Assembly (NCBI RefSeq): GCF_003046175.1
Contig: NZ_PZZM01000001.1
Location: 2,435,001 to 2,499,000, forward strand
DNA from: Bosea sp. 124
Lineage (GTDB): Bacteria; Pseudomonadota; Alphaproteobacteria; Rhizobiales; Beijerinckiaceae
Length of the DNA: 64,000 nt
Direction: 5' to 3'
Positions 37,502 through 46,117 of this stretch are shown here, one piece after another. The number at the start of each line of letters is the position of its first letter. Positions within the stretch are counted from its first letter, which is position 1. The notes beneath the pieces are model-generated. The model was not told the origin of the DNA. It did not search any database and saw nothing but the letters and a program-made list of their open reading frames with translations. Both the position numbers and the translations under genes were made by a program.

Positions 37502-37660
37502 TGCGCGGGGGACCCTCTCCTGTAAGGAGAGGGCAGGGCGAGGTGTTGGCCGTTTTCGGCATGAGGCTCGCGCCAGCAGCGATCGGGTTGCATCACACTG
37601 GTCGAGGGGCCGACACCTCACCCTTGCCCCTCTCCTTACAGGAGAGGGGTTCCCCGCGCC
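37502..37660. repeat. 159-bp palindromic element (MITE-like), copy 1
   Basis: The two ends form imperfect inverted arms of about 50 bp. The left arm contains CCCTCTCCTGTAAGGAGAGG and then GGGCGAGGTGTTGGCC; the right arm, inverted, reads GGCGCGGGGAACCCCTCTCC and ends GTGAGGTGTCGGCC. Each arm holds an internal hairpin (CTCTCCTGTAAGGAGAG). A second copy lies at 47393-47554. No coding capacity. It abuts the stop codon of the GH19-like gene at 37661. The structure suggests a non-autonomous mobile palindrome. Confidence 0.8.
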
Positions 37661-38251
37661 CTAAACCCAGATCGTCTTCGCCAGTGCCAGCAGGCGCGTG
37701 CGCTGCGCCAGCCCGTTGCGGCCGCCATTGATGCGTTTCGTCACGGCGATGATGTCGTCCGCATCGGCTGCCTCATTGCAATCGCGATCCCGCCAATAGG
37801 CAAAGGCCGTGGCGAGCGACACCGCCGGTTCCTTCGCCCGTTCCGGATCGGCCTCCAGGTCGATTCCGACCAGCGCGCCGTAGCGACGATAGTTGAAACG
37901 GCCGGTGAGCTGAAAGATGCCGCGGCCGTGGAAGCGTGCGCCGTCGCCGGCCAGCGTGTTGCCGAGGTCGCGCCGGCCCTCGTAGCGGGCGAAATAAGCG
38001 CCGCCGCCATATTCCTCGAGCGTGCGAAAGCCGTCTGTTTCATGGGCGGCCTGGGCGAGGAGATGGCAGAGGCGCAGGTGGGTCGTGATCCCGGCGCCCG
38101 GCGCGAGCCTGTCGAAATGGCGGGCGATGCCGTCGACGATCTCAGCCCTGCCCGAGGGGGCGAGGCGCAGAAGACGCGCGCCAGCGACGGCGAGCGGTGG
38201 CGGCGCCGGAGGGCTGGATGGCGCAGATGCGGCCGATCCGCGCATGGACAT
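37661..38251 (-). CDS. Glycoside hydrolase family 19-like protein (chitinase/endolysin type)
   Basis: A 196-residue protein with a short Ala/Pro-rich N-terminus and a GH19-type lysozyme-like domain. LRLCHLLAQAAHETDGFRTL holds the probable catalytic Glu (about 74), followed by YFARYEGRRDLGNTLAGDG, FHGRGIFQLTGRFNYRRYG and VTKRINGGRNGLAQRTRLL. GH19 enzymes of this size in bacteria usually cleave peptidoglycan as phage endolysins. No signal peptide is visible and no holin or phage gene is nearby, so export would need another route; it may be a domesticated phage gene. A mobile palindrome touches its 3' end. Confidence 0.85.
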   Translation of the reverse strand: MSMRGSAASAPSSPPAPPPLAVAGARLLRLAPSGRAEIVDGIARHFDRLAPGAGITTHLRLCHLLAQAAHETDGFRTLEEYGGGAYFARYEGRRDLGNTLAGDGARFHGRGIFQLTGRFNYRRYGALVGIDLEADPERAKEPAVSLATAFAYWRDRDCNEAADADDIIAVTKRINGGRNGLAQRTRLLALAKTIWV

Positions 38252-38298
38252 GGATGGCTCCCTCGTCAGGGGAGGCCATCATCGACGGTTGTGGGACT

Positions 38299-38328
38299 GC
38301 GGGGACAAGCGCGGCGGCCTGTCCCCGC
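38299..38328 (-). terminator. Hairpin downstream of the cysteine dioxygenase gene
   Basis: GCGGGGACA (38299-38307) pairs with TGTCCCCGC (38320-38328) over a 12-bp loop. It lies just after the dioxygenase stop on the minus strand. There is no T-run, so termination is uncertain. Confidence 0.4.
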
Positions 38329-38341
38329 GGGCGCGGTCTCG

Positions 38342-38863
38342 TCAGCCGTCGACGGCGGTGTATTCCGTCTCGATCGAGGAGGCATGGGCCTCGTGGTCGA
38401 AGCCGTAGATATGGATCGAGATGGCGTCGCCCGAGCCGAGATTGCGCATGCGGTGGATGTTCGGTCCCGACGGCAGCATGCAGGCGACATAGCCGGCCTG
38501 GCGCTCCTGCTCCTCGGTGGCGACTGCGCGCGTCGCGTCGATGGCGCGATACCAGGTCTCGGTCACGGTGCCGGTGACGATACCGAAGCAGCAGGAGCAA
38601 TGGTGGTCGTGGATGCAGGTCGTCGCTCCTTCCGCCCAGAGGATCGCCCAGACGCTGACGGCCTCGTTGCCGGCGAGGAGGTTGCGGGTGTAGCCGCCGG
38701 GCTTGCGCTCGAGCGGCAGGCGCCGGACGAGGTCGGGCAGGGCGACGAGGTCGCGCAGGACGCTACGGGCGGCGGCAAGATAATCGCGCGAGAGCGTGCC
38801 TTCATCCGTCCGCAGGCTGCGCAGCACGGCGCCGCGGCGCTCCTCGTTCAGAAAACCCTGCAT
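38342..38863 (-). CDS. Cysteine dioxygenase type I family protein
   Basis: A 173-residue cupin that should oxidise cysteine to cysteine sulfinate with a 3-His iron centre. Metal ligands are the two His of CIHDHHCSCCFG (about residues 84-86) and the His of GPNIHRMRNLG. The C-terminal strand SIHIYGFDHEA contains a Tyr at the place of the cofactor Tyr of animal enzymes, and a Cys follows the HDH motif at the cofactor Cys position. I use the start at 38863, with GGAG upstream; 38938 would add 25 residues without homology. It is divergent from an Lrp-type regulator across 182 bp. 3-mercaptopropionate dioxygenase is the main alternative. Confidence 0.87.
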   Translation of the reverse strand: MQGFLNEERRGAVLRSLRTDEGTLSRDYLAAARSVLRDLVALPDLVRRLPLERKPGGYTRNLLAGNEAVSVWAILWAEGATTCIHDHHCSCCFGIVTGTVTETWYRAIDATRAVATEEQERQAGYVACMLPSGPNIHRMRNLGSGDAISIHIYGFDHEAHASSIETEYTAVDG

Positions 38864-39045
38864 GCGCCGCTCCAGCCCGATCGATGATGGGTCAAGGATA
38901 GCGGAGCGAGGCGAAACGGGTTTGCGAAGGTGCGACAAACCCGACGGCTTTTGAAATCTATTGCCAAATTTGGTAGGGAAGTTAGAAAATTATCGCGCTC
39001 TGGATCGGCAGGGCGACTATCGAATTCCGATTTCCGGGGACATGC

Positions 39046-39519
39046 ATGGCCAAGCTCGACGCCTTCGACCTGCGCATCCTGGCGTGCCTGCAGGAGGATG
39101 CGAGCCTGCCGCTGGCGGAACTCGCCGAGGTGGTCGGTCTGTCCTCGACGCCGTGCTGGCGCCGCGTGCAGAAGCTGGAGGCAACGGGCTATATCCGGAA
39201 GCGGGTCGCCCTGCTCGACCGCGACAAGCTGCAGGCCGGCGTCACGGTCTTCATCGCGGTCAAGACGGCGCGGCATTCGATGGAGTGGCTGGAGCGCTTC
39301 CATGCCGCTGTGCACGACCTGCCGGAGATCGTCGATTTCTACCGGATGAGCGGCGAGATCGACTATCTGCTCAAGGCCTGCGTGTGCGACATCGCGGCCT
39401 ATGACGCGCTCTACAAGAAGCTGATCTCGCGGATCGACCTCAATGACGTCACCTCGATGTTCGCGATGGAGGAGCTGAAATCGACCACCGCGATCCCGCT
39501 CGGCTTCGTGCAAACCTAG
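39046..39519 (+). CDS. Lrp/AsnC-family transcriptional regulator
   Basis: A 157-residue Lrp-type regulator. The HTH is LDAFDLRILACLQEDASLPL ... VVGLSSTPCWRRVQKLEATG and the RAM domain VTVFIAVKTARHSMEWLERF ... VDFYRMSGEIDYLLKACVCD. The TPCWRR recognition helix is that of the Lrp/DecR/BkdR subgroup. In E. coli DecR (YbaO) of this subgroup responds to cysteine, which fits its divergent neighbour, cysteine dioxygenase. That assignment is inference from family and context. Confidence 0.92.
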   Translation: MAKLDAFDLRILACLQEDASLPLAELAEVVGLSSTPCWRRVQKLEATGYIRKRVALLDRDKLQAGVTVFIAVKTARHSMEWLERFHAAVHDLPEIVDFYRMSGEIDYLLKACVCDIAAYDALYKKLISRIDLNDVTSMFAMEELKSTTAIPLGFVQT

Positions 39520-39538
39520 AGTATTTCCGCGTTCTTAC

Positions 39539-39585
39539 GCATTTTCTTCACGCAAACCGGCGTGCACTTCGCTCGAAAATGCTCC
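39539..39585. repeat. Diverged copy of the AACCGG-type dispersed repeat
   Basis: GCATTTTCTTCACGCAAACC, then GGCGTGCACTTCGCTCGAAA and ATGCTCCA, match the element at 28820-28865 in order and spacing but with several substitutions. Confidence 0.4.
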
Positions 39586-39605
39586 AGGCCCGAGGAGTAG
39601 ACGCG

Positions 39606-39631
39606 AAAAAGGGAGCGGCGAACCACTCCCT
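39606..39631 (-). terminator. Rho-independent terminator of ompW
   Basis: On the minus strand AGGGAG pairs with CTCCCT, extended by GG/CC around a CGAA-type loop, and is followed by a T-run (AAAAA on the plus strand at 39606-39610). It lies 30 bp after the ompW stop. Confidence 0.8.
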
Positions 39632-39660
39632 TCCTCCCCCGGCCGAATTCGCCGAATATC

Positions 39661-40362
39661 TCAGAAACGATAGGTGACGCCGGCGCCGATCAGCCAGGGA
39701 TCGATCTTGACCTTGCCGGAGACGAGGCCGTTATTGACCTTAACCTTGGGCTCGAGGAAGATTTTCTTCACGTCGAAGTTGATGCCCCAGTGCTGGTCGA
39801 TCATGTAGTCGAAACCGGCCTGGAGGGCGACGCCGAAGCTGTCCTTCAGGTCAAAGCTGGTGAAGCCGCCCTTGGCCTTCTCGTTGAAGAAGATCGTGTA
39901 GTTCACGCCGACGCCGACATAGGGCTTGAAGGCGCCGAGATCGGTGAAGTGGTACTGCAGCATCAGGGTCGGCGGCAGCAGCCAGGCCGAACCGATGCGC
40001 GCACCGGCGAGCGCACCGGCGCCCTTCACGTTATGCGGGGTGACGCCGAGGACGAGCTCGACGGCGATATTCTTGGTGAAGAAATAGCTGATATCGAGTT
40101 CGGGGACGACCGAGTTCGAGATGTCGACGTCGCCGCCGACGATCGGCGCGCCGCCGAGCTTCAGCTTTGCGTCTTCCTGCGGAACGACAAAGAGGGCGCG
40201 GCCGCGGATCATCCACGGGCTCCACTGAGTCATGATCGGCGCGAGCGGCGCCGTCTTGGTGGAGGGCAGATCGGCCGCATGCGCCGAAGATAGCTGGGTC
40301 GAGGTGAGCGCCGTCGCGGCGAGCAGCGCGGCGCAGGCGGAAAGGCGGATGATGCGTGACAT
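39661..40362 (-). CDS. ompW: OmpW-family outer membrane protein
   Basis: A 233-residue eight-stranded beta-barrel protein. A signal peptide (about 1-29, ending SSAHAAD) is followed by OmpW hallmarks: WMIRGRALFVVPQEDAKLKL near the N-terminus, the NSVVPELDISYFFTKNIAVELVL pair of strands, PPTLMLQYHFTDLGAFKPYV, GVGVNYTIFF and a terminal strand ending in GAGVTYRF with C-terminal Phe for BAM recognition. OmpW forms a hydrophobic channel for small molecules. In enterobacteria it is FNR-controlled, and an FNR/FixK-type box lies upstream here. It is monocistronic with its own terminator. Confidence 0.93.
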   Translation of the reverse strand: MSRIIRLSACAALLAATALTSTQLSSAHAADLPSTKTAPLAPIMTQWSPWMIRGRALFVVPQEDAKLKLGGAPIVGGDVDISNSVVPELDISYFFTKNIAVELVLGVTPHNVKGAGALAGARIGSAWLLPPTLMLQYHFTDLGAFKPYVGVGVNYTIFFNEKAKGGFTSFDLKDSFGVALQAGFDYMIDQHWGINFDVKKIFLEPKVKVNNGLVSGKVKIDPWLIGAGVTYRF

Positions 40363-40452
40363 GGCGGAGCCCCCAGGAGATCGAGAGCGCGAAGCGCGAG
40401 GCCGCCTCCGCAACTCATGCCTCCTAAAAGCCCGGATTCGGCCCGAATTGAT

Positions 40453-40466
40453 TTGACCGAGATCAA
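40453..40466 (-). promoter_or_regulatory. FNR/FixK-type box upstream of ompW
   Basis: TTGACCGAGATCAA matches the TTGAy-N4-rTCAA consensus of FNR, FixK and DNR regulators. Its centre is 97 bp from the ompW start codon, which allows an activating position about 41 bp upstream of a start site near 40418. Confidence 0.55.
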
Positions 40467-40486
40467 GAGCTGGAGATCAGCGGGCC

Positions 40487-40510
40487 GGCTGTGACTTTTG
40501 CATCACAGCC
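40487..40510. promoter_or_regulatory. GGCTGTGA-N8-TCACAGCC dyad upstream of ompW
   Basis: Perfect 8-bp inverted arms around CTTTTGCA. The arms resemble CRP half-sites (TGTGA/TCACA) but the spacing is 8 rather than 6. It could be a second regulator site or a terminator-like hairpin without T-run. Confidence 0.4.
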
Positions 40511-40606
40511 CGAATTGCCGCGCGAACCGCCGAGAGTGGGTGCCCTCCTCCCGGATGGGAAGGGACTGACCCCACTATCGAGAGATTTCGGCGCTCGCGA
40601 TCCCGC

Positions 40607-42229
40607 TCAGGCCTTCGCGACCTTCTGGTAGTCCTTCACATCCGAGAAGGTGACCTCCGGCGCGCGCTCGGCGTCGTATTTCAGCGTGAACTGGCTGGAC
40701 GCCATGAAGACGGGATCGCCATCGAGGTCGTCGGCCATCGAGGACGGCTTCAGGCCGACGAATTTCTGCAACGCCACCTTGTCGGGCGAGGAGACCCAGC
40801 GCGCGATCGAGAACTGGCAGGGCTCGAAATCGACAGGCAGCGAGTACTCGACATCCATGCGCTCCTTGAGCACGTCGAGCTGCAGCGCGCCGACGACACC
40901 GACGATGGCAGGCGCACCGTCATGCGGCAGGAAGATCTGGACAACGCCTTCCTCGGCCATCTGCTGCAGCGCCTCGCGCAGCTTCTTGGCCTTCATCGCG
41001 TCCTTCAATTTGACCCGGCGCAGGATTTCCGGCGCGAAGGACGGCACGCCCTTGAAGACGACGTCCTCGCCCTCGGTCAGCGTGTCGCCGATGCGCAGCG
41101 TGCCGTGATTGGGCAGGCCGACGATGTCGCCGGCATAGGCTTCTTCTGCGATCGAACGGTCGCGGGCGAAGAAGAACTGCGGCGCGTTGAGCGGCATCGG
41201 CTTGCCGGTGCGAACCAGCTTCGCCTTCATGCCGCGCGAGAGCTTGCCCGAGCAGACGCGCATGAAGGCGATGCGGTCGCGGTGGTTGGGGTCCATGTTC
41301 GCCTGGATCTTGAAGACGAAGCCGGTCATCTTCGGCTCCGCGGCTTCGATCGTGCGCTTGTCGGCGATCTGGGCGCGCGGGCTCGGTGCGAGCGCACCGA
41401 GTGCGTCAATGAGATCGCGCACGCCATAGTCGCGCAGCGCCGCACCGAAATAGAGCGGCGTCAGATGGCCCTCGCGGAAAGATGTCAGGTCGAAGGGTTT
41501 CAGGCCCTCGCTGGCGAGGAAGACCTCCTCGCGCCAGGTCTCGGCCGCGCCATGGGGGAGGAGCTCGTCAAAGAGCTTGTCTTCCCAGCCGGAGACCTTC
41601 TGGTCCTGCGCGCTCTCGTCGCCCTTCTGGTTGCGGCGGAAGCTGTTGGTCTTGAGGTCGTAAGTGCCGACGAATTCGCGCCCGCGCCCGACCGGCCAGG
41701 TCATCGGCGCGACATCGAGCGCCAGCGTCGTCTCGATCTCGTTGATCAGGTCGAACAGGTCGCGCGTCTCGCGGTCGACCTTGTTGATGAAGGTGACGAT
41801 CGGGATGTCGCGCAGCCGGCAGACCTCGAACAGCTTCTTGGTCCGCGCCTCGATGCCCTTGGCGGCGTCGATCACCATCACGGCCGAGTCGACCGCCGTC
41901 AGCGTGCGGTAGGTGTCTTCGGAGAAGTCCTCGTGGCCCGGCGTGTCGAGCAGGTTGAAGACGTGGCCGCCATATTCGAAGGTCATCACCGAGGTCACGA
42001 CCGAGATGCCGCGCTGGCGTTCGATCTTCATCCAGTCCGACGATGTCTGGCGGCGGCCCGCCTTGGCGCGCACCTCGCCCGCGAGCTGAATCGCGCCGCC
42101 GAAATAGAGCAGCTTCTCGGTCAGCGTGGTCTTGCCGGCGTCGGGGTGGGAGATGATCGCGAAGGTGCGCCGGCGCGCATGCGGGGCGGCGCCGGCTCCC
42201 GGCGCGTCGGAGGTCTGGATGTCGGTCAT
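40607..42229 (-). CDS. prfC: Peptide chain release factor 3
   Basis: A 540-residue translational GTPase that recycles RF1/RF2. G1 is SHPDAGKTTLTEKLL, G2 lies in QRGISVVTSVMTFEY, G3 is DTPGHEDFSEDT and G4 FINKVDRE. Domains II and III follow with TGFVFKIQANMDPNHRDRIA, GDTLTEGEDVVFKGVPSFAP and GVVGALQLDVLKERMDVEYS. The start at 42229 (MTDIQTSDAPG) is preferred; 12 further residues are open upstream. It is monocistronic and divergent from the chemoreceptor gene across 136 bp. Confidence 0.97.
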   Translation of the reverse strand: MTDIQTSDAPGAGAAPHARRRTFAIISHPDAGKTTLTEKLLYFGGAIQLAGEVRAKAGRRQTSSDWMKIERQRGISVVTSVMTFEYGGHVFNLLDTPGHEDFSEDTYRTLTAVDSAVMVIDAAKGIEARTKKLFEVCRLRDIPIVTFINKVDRETRDLFDLINEIETTLALDVAPMTWPVGRGREFVGTYDLKTNSFRRNQKGDESAQDQKVSGWEDKLFDELLPHGAAETWREEVFLASEGLKPFDLTSFREGHLTPLYFGAALRDYGVRDLIDALGALAPSPRAQIADKRTIEAAEPKMTGFVFKIQANMDPNHRDRIAFMRVCSGKLSRGMKAKLVRTGKPMPLNAPQFFFARDRSIAEEAYAGDIVGLPNHGTLRIGDTLTEGEDVVFKGVPSFAPEILRRVKLKDAMKAKKLREALQQMAEEGVVQIFLPHDGAPAIVGVVGALQLDVLKERMDVEYSLPVDFEPCQFSIARWVSSPDKVALQKFVGLKPSSMADDLDGDPVFMASSQFTLKYDAERAPEVTFSDVKDYQKVAKA

Positions 42230-42365
42230 GGCCGTGTGAGAACAGGATGAGGCCGGCGAAGTCAATCATGGCGGATCAGCAGGGGCCTTCCGCGCCGCCA
42301 ATTACGCCGGATTAATCATTGTCGGAGATGCTGATGCTCCCGGGATGCGCGTTGACGCCGGGCCG

Positions 42366-44072
42366 ATGAGCGAGAGACAGCTTTCAGCAATGGCCGCCCT
42401 GCGCAGGATTTCCAGCCAGATCTTCGCAAGCGTTGCGCTGCTCGCGTTGGCGGCGGCGATCACGATCGTGATCGGCGTGCAGACGCTCAGCCGCTATGCC
42501 GCGATGACCGACGAGATGCAGGCGGCCTCGCTGCGGATGCTGATGGCCGAGCGGATGAATGGTCTCGTCAATGCAGTGGTGATGGATACGCGCGGCATCA
42601 TCATGAGCAGCGACGCTCAGGATGGCGAACGCTTCGCCGTGCCCCTGCTCGAAAACCTTGCCGAGATTCGGGTCGTGATGGCCCAGTGGCGGCCCCTGGT
42701 GCCGCCCGGCGACATGGCCGCTTTCGCGGATGTTGCCGCCCAGGTCGACGCTTTCGTGGGATTCCGCGAGGACGCGGTCCGTCTCGGACGCCAACAGGGC
42801 CCGGCTGCCGTCAATGCGGTCAGCAACAACGAGGCCAATCGCAGCAATCGACAGGCGCTGAACGCCGCCTTGAAGCGGATCGCGGCGGCGAGCGGGGCCG
42901 CCAGCAGCGTCATGGATCATGAACTCGATCTTCTGCAGGCCAATAGTGTGCGGACGCAACTCACCGTCGGCCTCGCGGTCCTGCTGTTCGGCCTTGTACT
43001 CACCGTCGCGGTCGTCGACCGCTGCGTGGTCAAGCCGCTGCGCCTCCTGGCCACGACGATGCGGCGCATGGCGGCGTCGGAGCCGGTCGAATCCATTCCG
43101 CAGGCAAACCGCCGCGACGAGATCGGCGACATGGCGCGCTCCGTGGCCGTGTTCCACGAGACGGCGGCGGCGCGTGCTGCGCTCGAGACCGACGCCCGCA
43201 CGGCCGATGCAGCTCGGATGCGGCGTCAGGCCAAGCGCGAGCAACTCATAGCGGAGTTCAACGTGCGGATCGATTCCGTGCTGAACACGGTCCGTGCCAG
43301 TGCCGAGGGCATGGAGGAGACCGCACGCAGCCTGAACGCGGTGGCGACGAGTGCGACCGCACAGGCGAACGACGCCCGCGGGGCGACACTCGATGCCTCC
43401 GACAATGTCCGCGCCATCGCGGCGGCGTCCGAGGAATTGTCGGAATCGATTTCCGACATCGCGGACCGGATCGGCCAGACCGACAGCGTGGTGAGGACCG
43501 CCGCCGCCGACGCGGCACGTGCCCGCACCAATGTCGTCAACCTGCTGGAGGCCGCTGACAGCATCGCCAAGGTCATCGGCCTGATCCGCGAGATCGCGGC
43601 CCAGACCAACCTCCTCGCGCTCAACGCCACGATCGAGGCGGCGCGGGCCGGCGAGGCCGGGCGCGGTTTTGCCGTCGTCGCCTCCGAGGTCAAGCAGCTT
43701 GCGAGCCGGACGGCCCAGGCGACGGACGAGATCGCGGAGCGCATCGCCGCCTTCGAGAGCGAGACGCAAGGCGCGGTCGCGGCGATCGAGACCATCGCGA
43801 GCGTCATGGGCGAGGTAGCGCAGCACACGGTCGCCATCGCCGGCGCAACGGGCCAGCAGATGGTGGCGACCTCCGAGATCGCCAGCAGTGCCCAGGCGAC
43901 GGCTTCCGGCACCGCCAGCGTCGCCCGACAGATGGAGGGTGTGACCGCGACCTCGCAGGCGGCGATGCTCTCGGCCAGCCAGGCGCTGGCGACCGCCGAG
44001 AACCTGGCGCGCGAGGCGCAAATCCTGCGCGGCGCCGTCGGCACCTTCTTCGCCGATATGAAGGCCGCCTAG
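42366..44072 (+). CDS. Methyl-accepting chemotaxis protein
   Basis: A 568-residue chemoreceptor. TM1 (about 15-37, [20 protein letters not shown]) and TM2 (about 198-220, [20 protein letters not shown]) flank a periplasmic four-helix-type sensor of about 160 residues ([20 protein letters not shown]). HAMP follows (about 222-275), and then the signalling domain with the hairpin tip [20 protein letters not shown]. The ligand is unknown and no che genes are nearby, so it should feed a cluster elsewhere. The stop overlaps the stop of the convergent ABC permease gene by 4 bp. Confidence 0.94.
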   Translation: MSERQLSAMAALRRISSQIFASVALLALAAAITIVIGVQTLSRYAAMTDEMQAASLRMLMAERMNGLVNAVVMDTRGIIMSSDAQDGERFAVPLLENLAEIRVVMAQWRPLVPPGDMAAFADVAAQVDAFVGFREDAVRLGRQQGPAAVNAVSNNEANRSNRQALNAALKRIAAASGAASSVMDHELDLLQANSVRTQLTVGLAVLLFGLVLTVAVVDRCVVKPLRLLATTMRRMAASEPVESIPQANRRDEIGDMARSVAVFHETAAARAALETDARTADAARMRRQAKREQLIAEFNVRIDSVLNTVRASAEGMEETARSLNAVATSATAQANDARGATLDASDNVRAIAAASEELSESISDIADRIGQTDSVVRTAAADAARARTNVVNLLEAADSIAKVIGLIREIAAQTNLLALNATIEAARAGEAGRGFAVVASEVKQLASRTAQATDEIAERIAAFESETQGAVAAIETIASVMGEVAQHTVAIAGATGQQMVATSEIASSAQATASGTASVARQMEGVTATSQAAMLSASQALATAENLAREAQILRGAVGTFFADMKAA

Positions 44073-44838
44073 TTCTTCAGGCGGTAGCCGGTGCGGAAGA
44101 TCCAGCCGACGACGGCGATACAGCCGGCGAGGAAGACGAGCGTCATGCCGAGGCTGGTGCCGACGCCGACATCGGCGATGCCGAAGAAGCTCCAGCGGAA
44201 ACCGCTGATCAGGTAGACGACCGGGTTGAACAGCGCGACCCCCCGCCAGAACGATGGCAGCATCTCGATCGAGTAGAACGAGCCTCCCAGGAAGGCGAGC
44301 GGCGTCACGACCAGCAGCGGGATGACCTGCAACTTCTCGAAACCGTCGGCCCAGATGCCGACGATGAAGCCGAACAGGCTGAAGGTTGTCGCGGTCAGCA
44401 CGAGAAAGAGCAGCATCCAGACCGGATGTTCGATCCGCAGCGGCACGAAGAAGGTGGCCGTGAGCAGGATGATCAGTCCGAGCACGATCGATTTGGTGGC
44501 GGCCGCACCGACATAGCCGATCACCACCTCCCACCAGGCCACGGGCGCGGAGAGCAGCTCGTAGATCGTGCCGGTGAATTTCGGGAAATAGATCGCGAAG
44601 GAGGCGTTGGCGATGCTCTGCGTCAGCAACGTCAGCATAATCAGGCCAGGCACGATGAAGGCGCCATAGGGGATGCCGTCGATCGCCTGCATGCGCGAGC
44701 CGATGGCCGCGCCGAAGACGACGAAATAAAGCGAGGTCGAGAGCACCGGCGAGACGACGCTCTGCAGGGGCGTGCGCAAAGTGCGCGCCATCTCGAAACG
44801 ATAGATCGCGCGGATCGCTGGCCAGTTGATGCCGGTGT

Positions 44839-44842
<4 letters not shown>
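44069..44842 (-). CDS. ABC-2 type transporter permease (YadH-like)
   Basis: A 257-residue permease with six hydrophobic helices of the ABC2_membrane family. The sequence [20 protein letters not shown] leads into TM1, and [20 protein letters not shown] with [14 protein letters not shown] in the C-terminal half are the family's conserved block. Size and pairing with a 308-residue ATPase match E. coli YadH/YadG and daunorubicin-type exporters. The substrate is unknown. Its start overlaps the ATPase stop by 4 bp, so the two are translationally coupled. Confidence 0.92.
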
Positions 44843-45765
<923 letters not shown>

Positions 45766-45905
45766 GGGCGGCATATAGGGCAGTTCCGGCGACGTTGCGA
45801 TGGGAAGCAGGCGCAATGCTGCGATGCGTCGTCATGTGACAGGGCTGCGCATGACAGACCCGACTGTCAGTCCGTGGCGGCAGCGATGGTCGTTCACGAA
45901 AACGA

Positions 45906-45933
45906 ACATGGCCGGGCAAAAGCCCGGCCATGT
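45906..45933 (-). terminator. Perfect 12-bp hairpin after the small membrane protein gene
   Basis: ACATGGCCGGGC (45906-45917) pairs with GCCCGGCCATGT (45922-45933) around AAAA. On the minus strand TTCGTTTTCG follows, a weak U-tract. It would end the 24-codon gene that stops at 45959. Confidence 0.7.
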
Positions 45934-45958
45934 CGCTTGTGCCGATGGTGCAAACCGC

Positions 45959-46033
45959 TCAGCGCATGAAGAACCAGAGCAGAATGATGATCGGAATCGG
46001 AATGCCGAGCAACCAGAGAGCAATCGAACGCAT
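45959..46033 (-). CDS. 24-residue hydrophobic membrane peptide
   Basis: ATG at 46033 opens a 24-codon frame reading MRSIALWLLGIPIPIIILLW and then FFMR before TGA. It is a single membrane helix with a central Pro-Ile-Pro. TTGGGGGTGCTCC gives a ribosome site, and a perfect hairpin follows 26 bp after the stop. I have seen nearly identical short peptides as conserved stand-alone genes in proteobacteria, but no function is known to me. It is far below usual annotation size limits. The nearest genes are the YadG-like ATPase and the Ada-like gene. Confidence 0.7.
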   Translation of the reverse strand: MRSIALWLLGIPIPIIILLWFFMR

Positions 46034-46117
46034 TGGAGCACCCCCAAGAGTGAATGTGACGATCAATGCGATGGCAACGCTGCTGCGGACGAAAAGGTTC
46101 CGGACGGGCCGGGCCGG

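Noticed and set aside
37661..38251. A prophage or gene-transfer-agent remnant around the GH19-like gene
   Set aside because: No capsid, tail, integrase, holin or attachment repeat is present; flanking genes are ordinary metabolic and regulatory genes.
42384..44534. A 716-codon minus-strand frame opposite the chemoreceptor
   Set aside because: It covers the strongly conserved MCP signalling domain in antisense and has no recognisable domain of its own.
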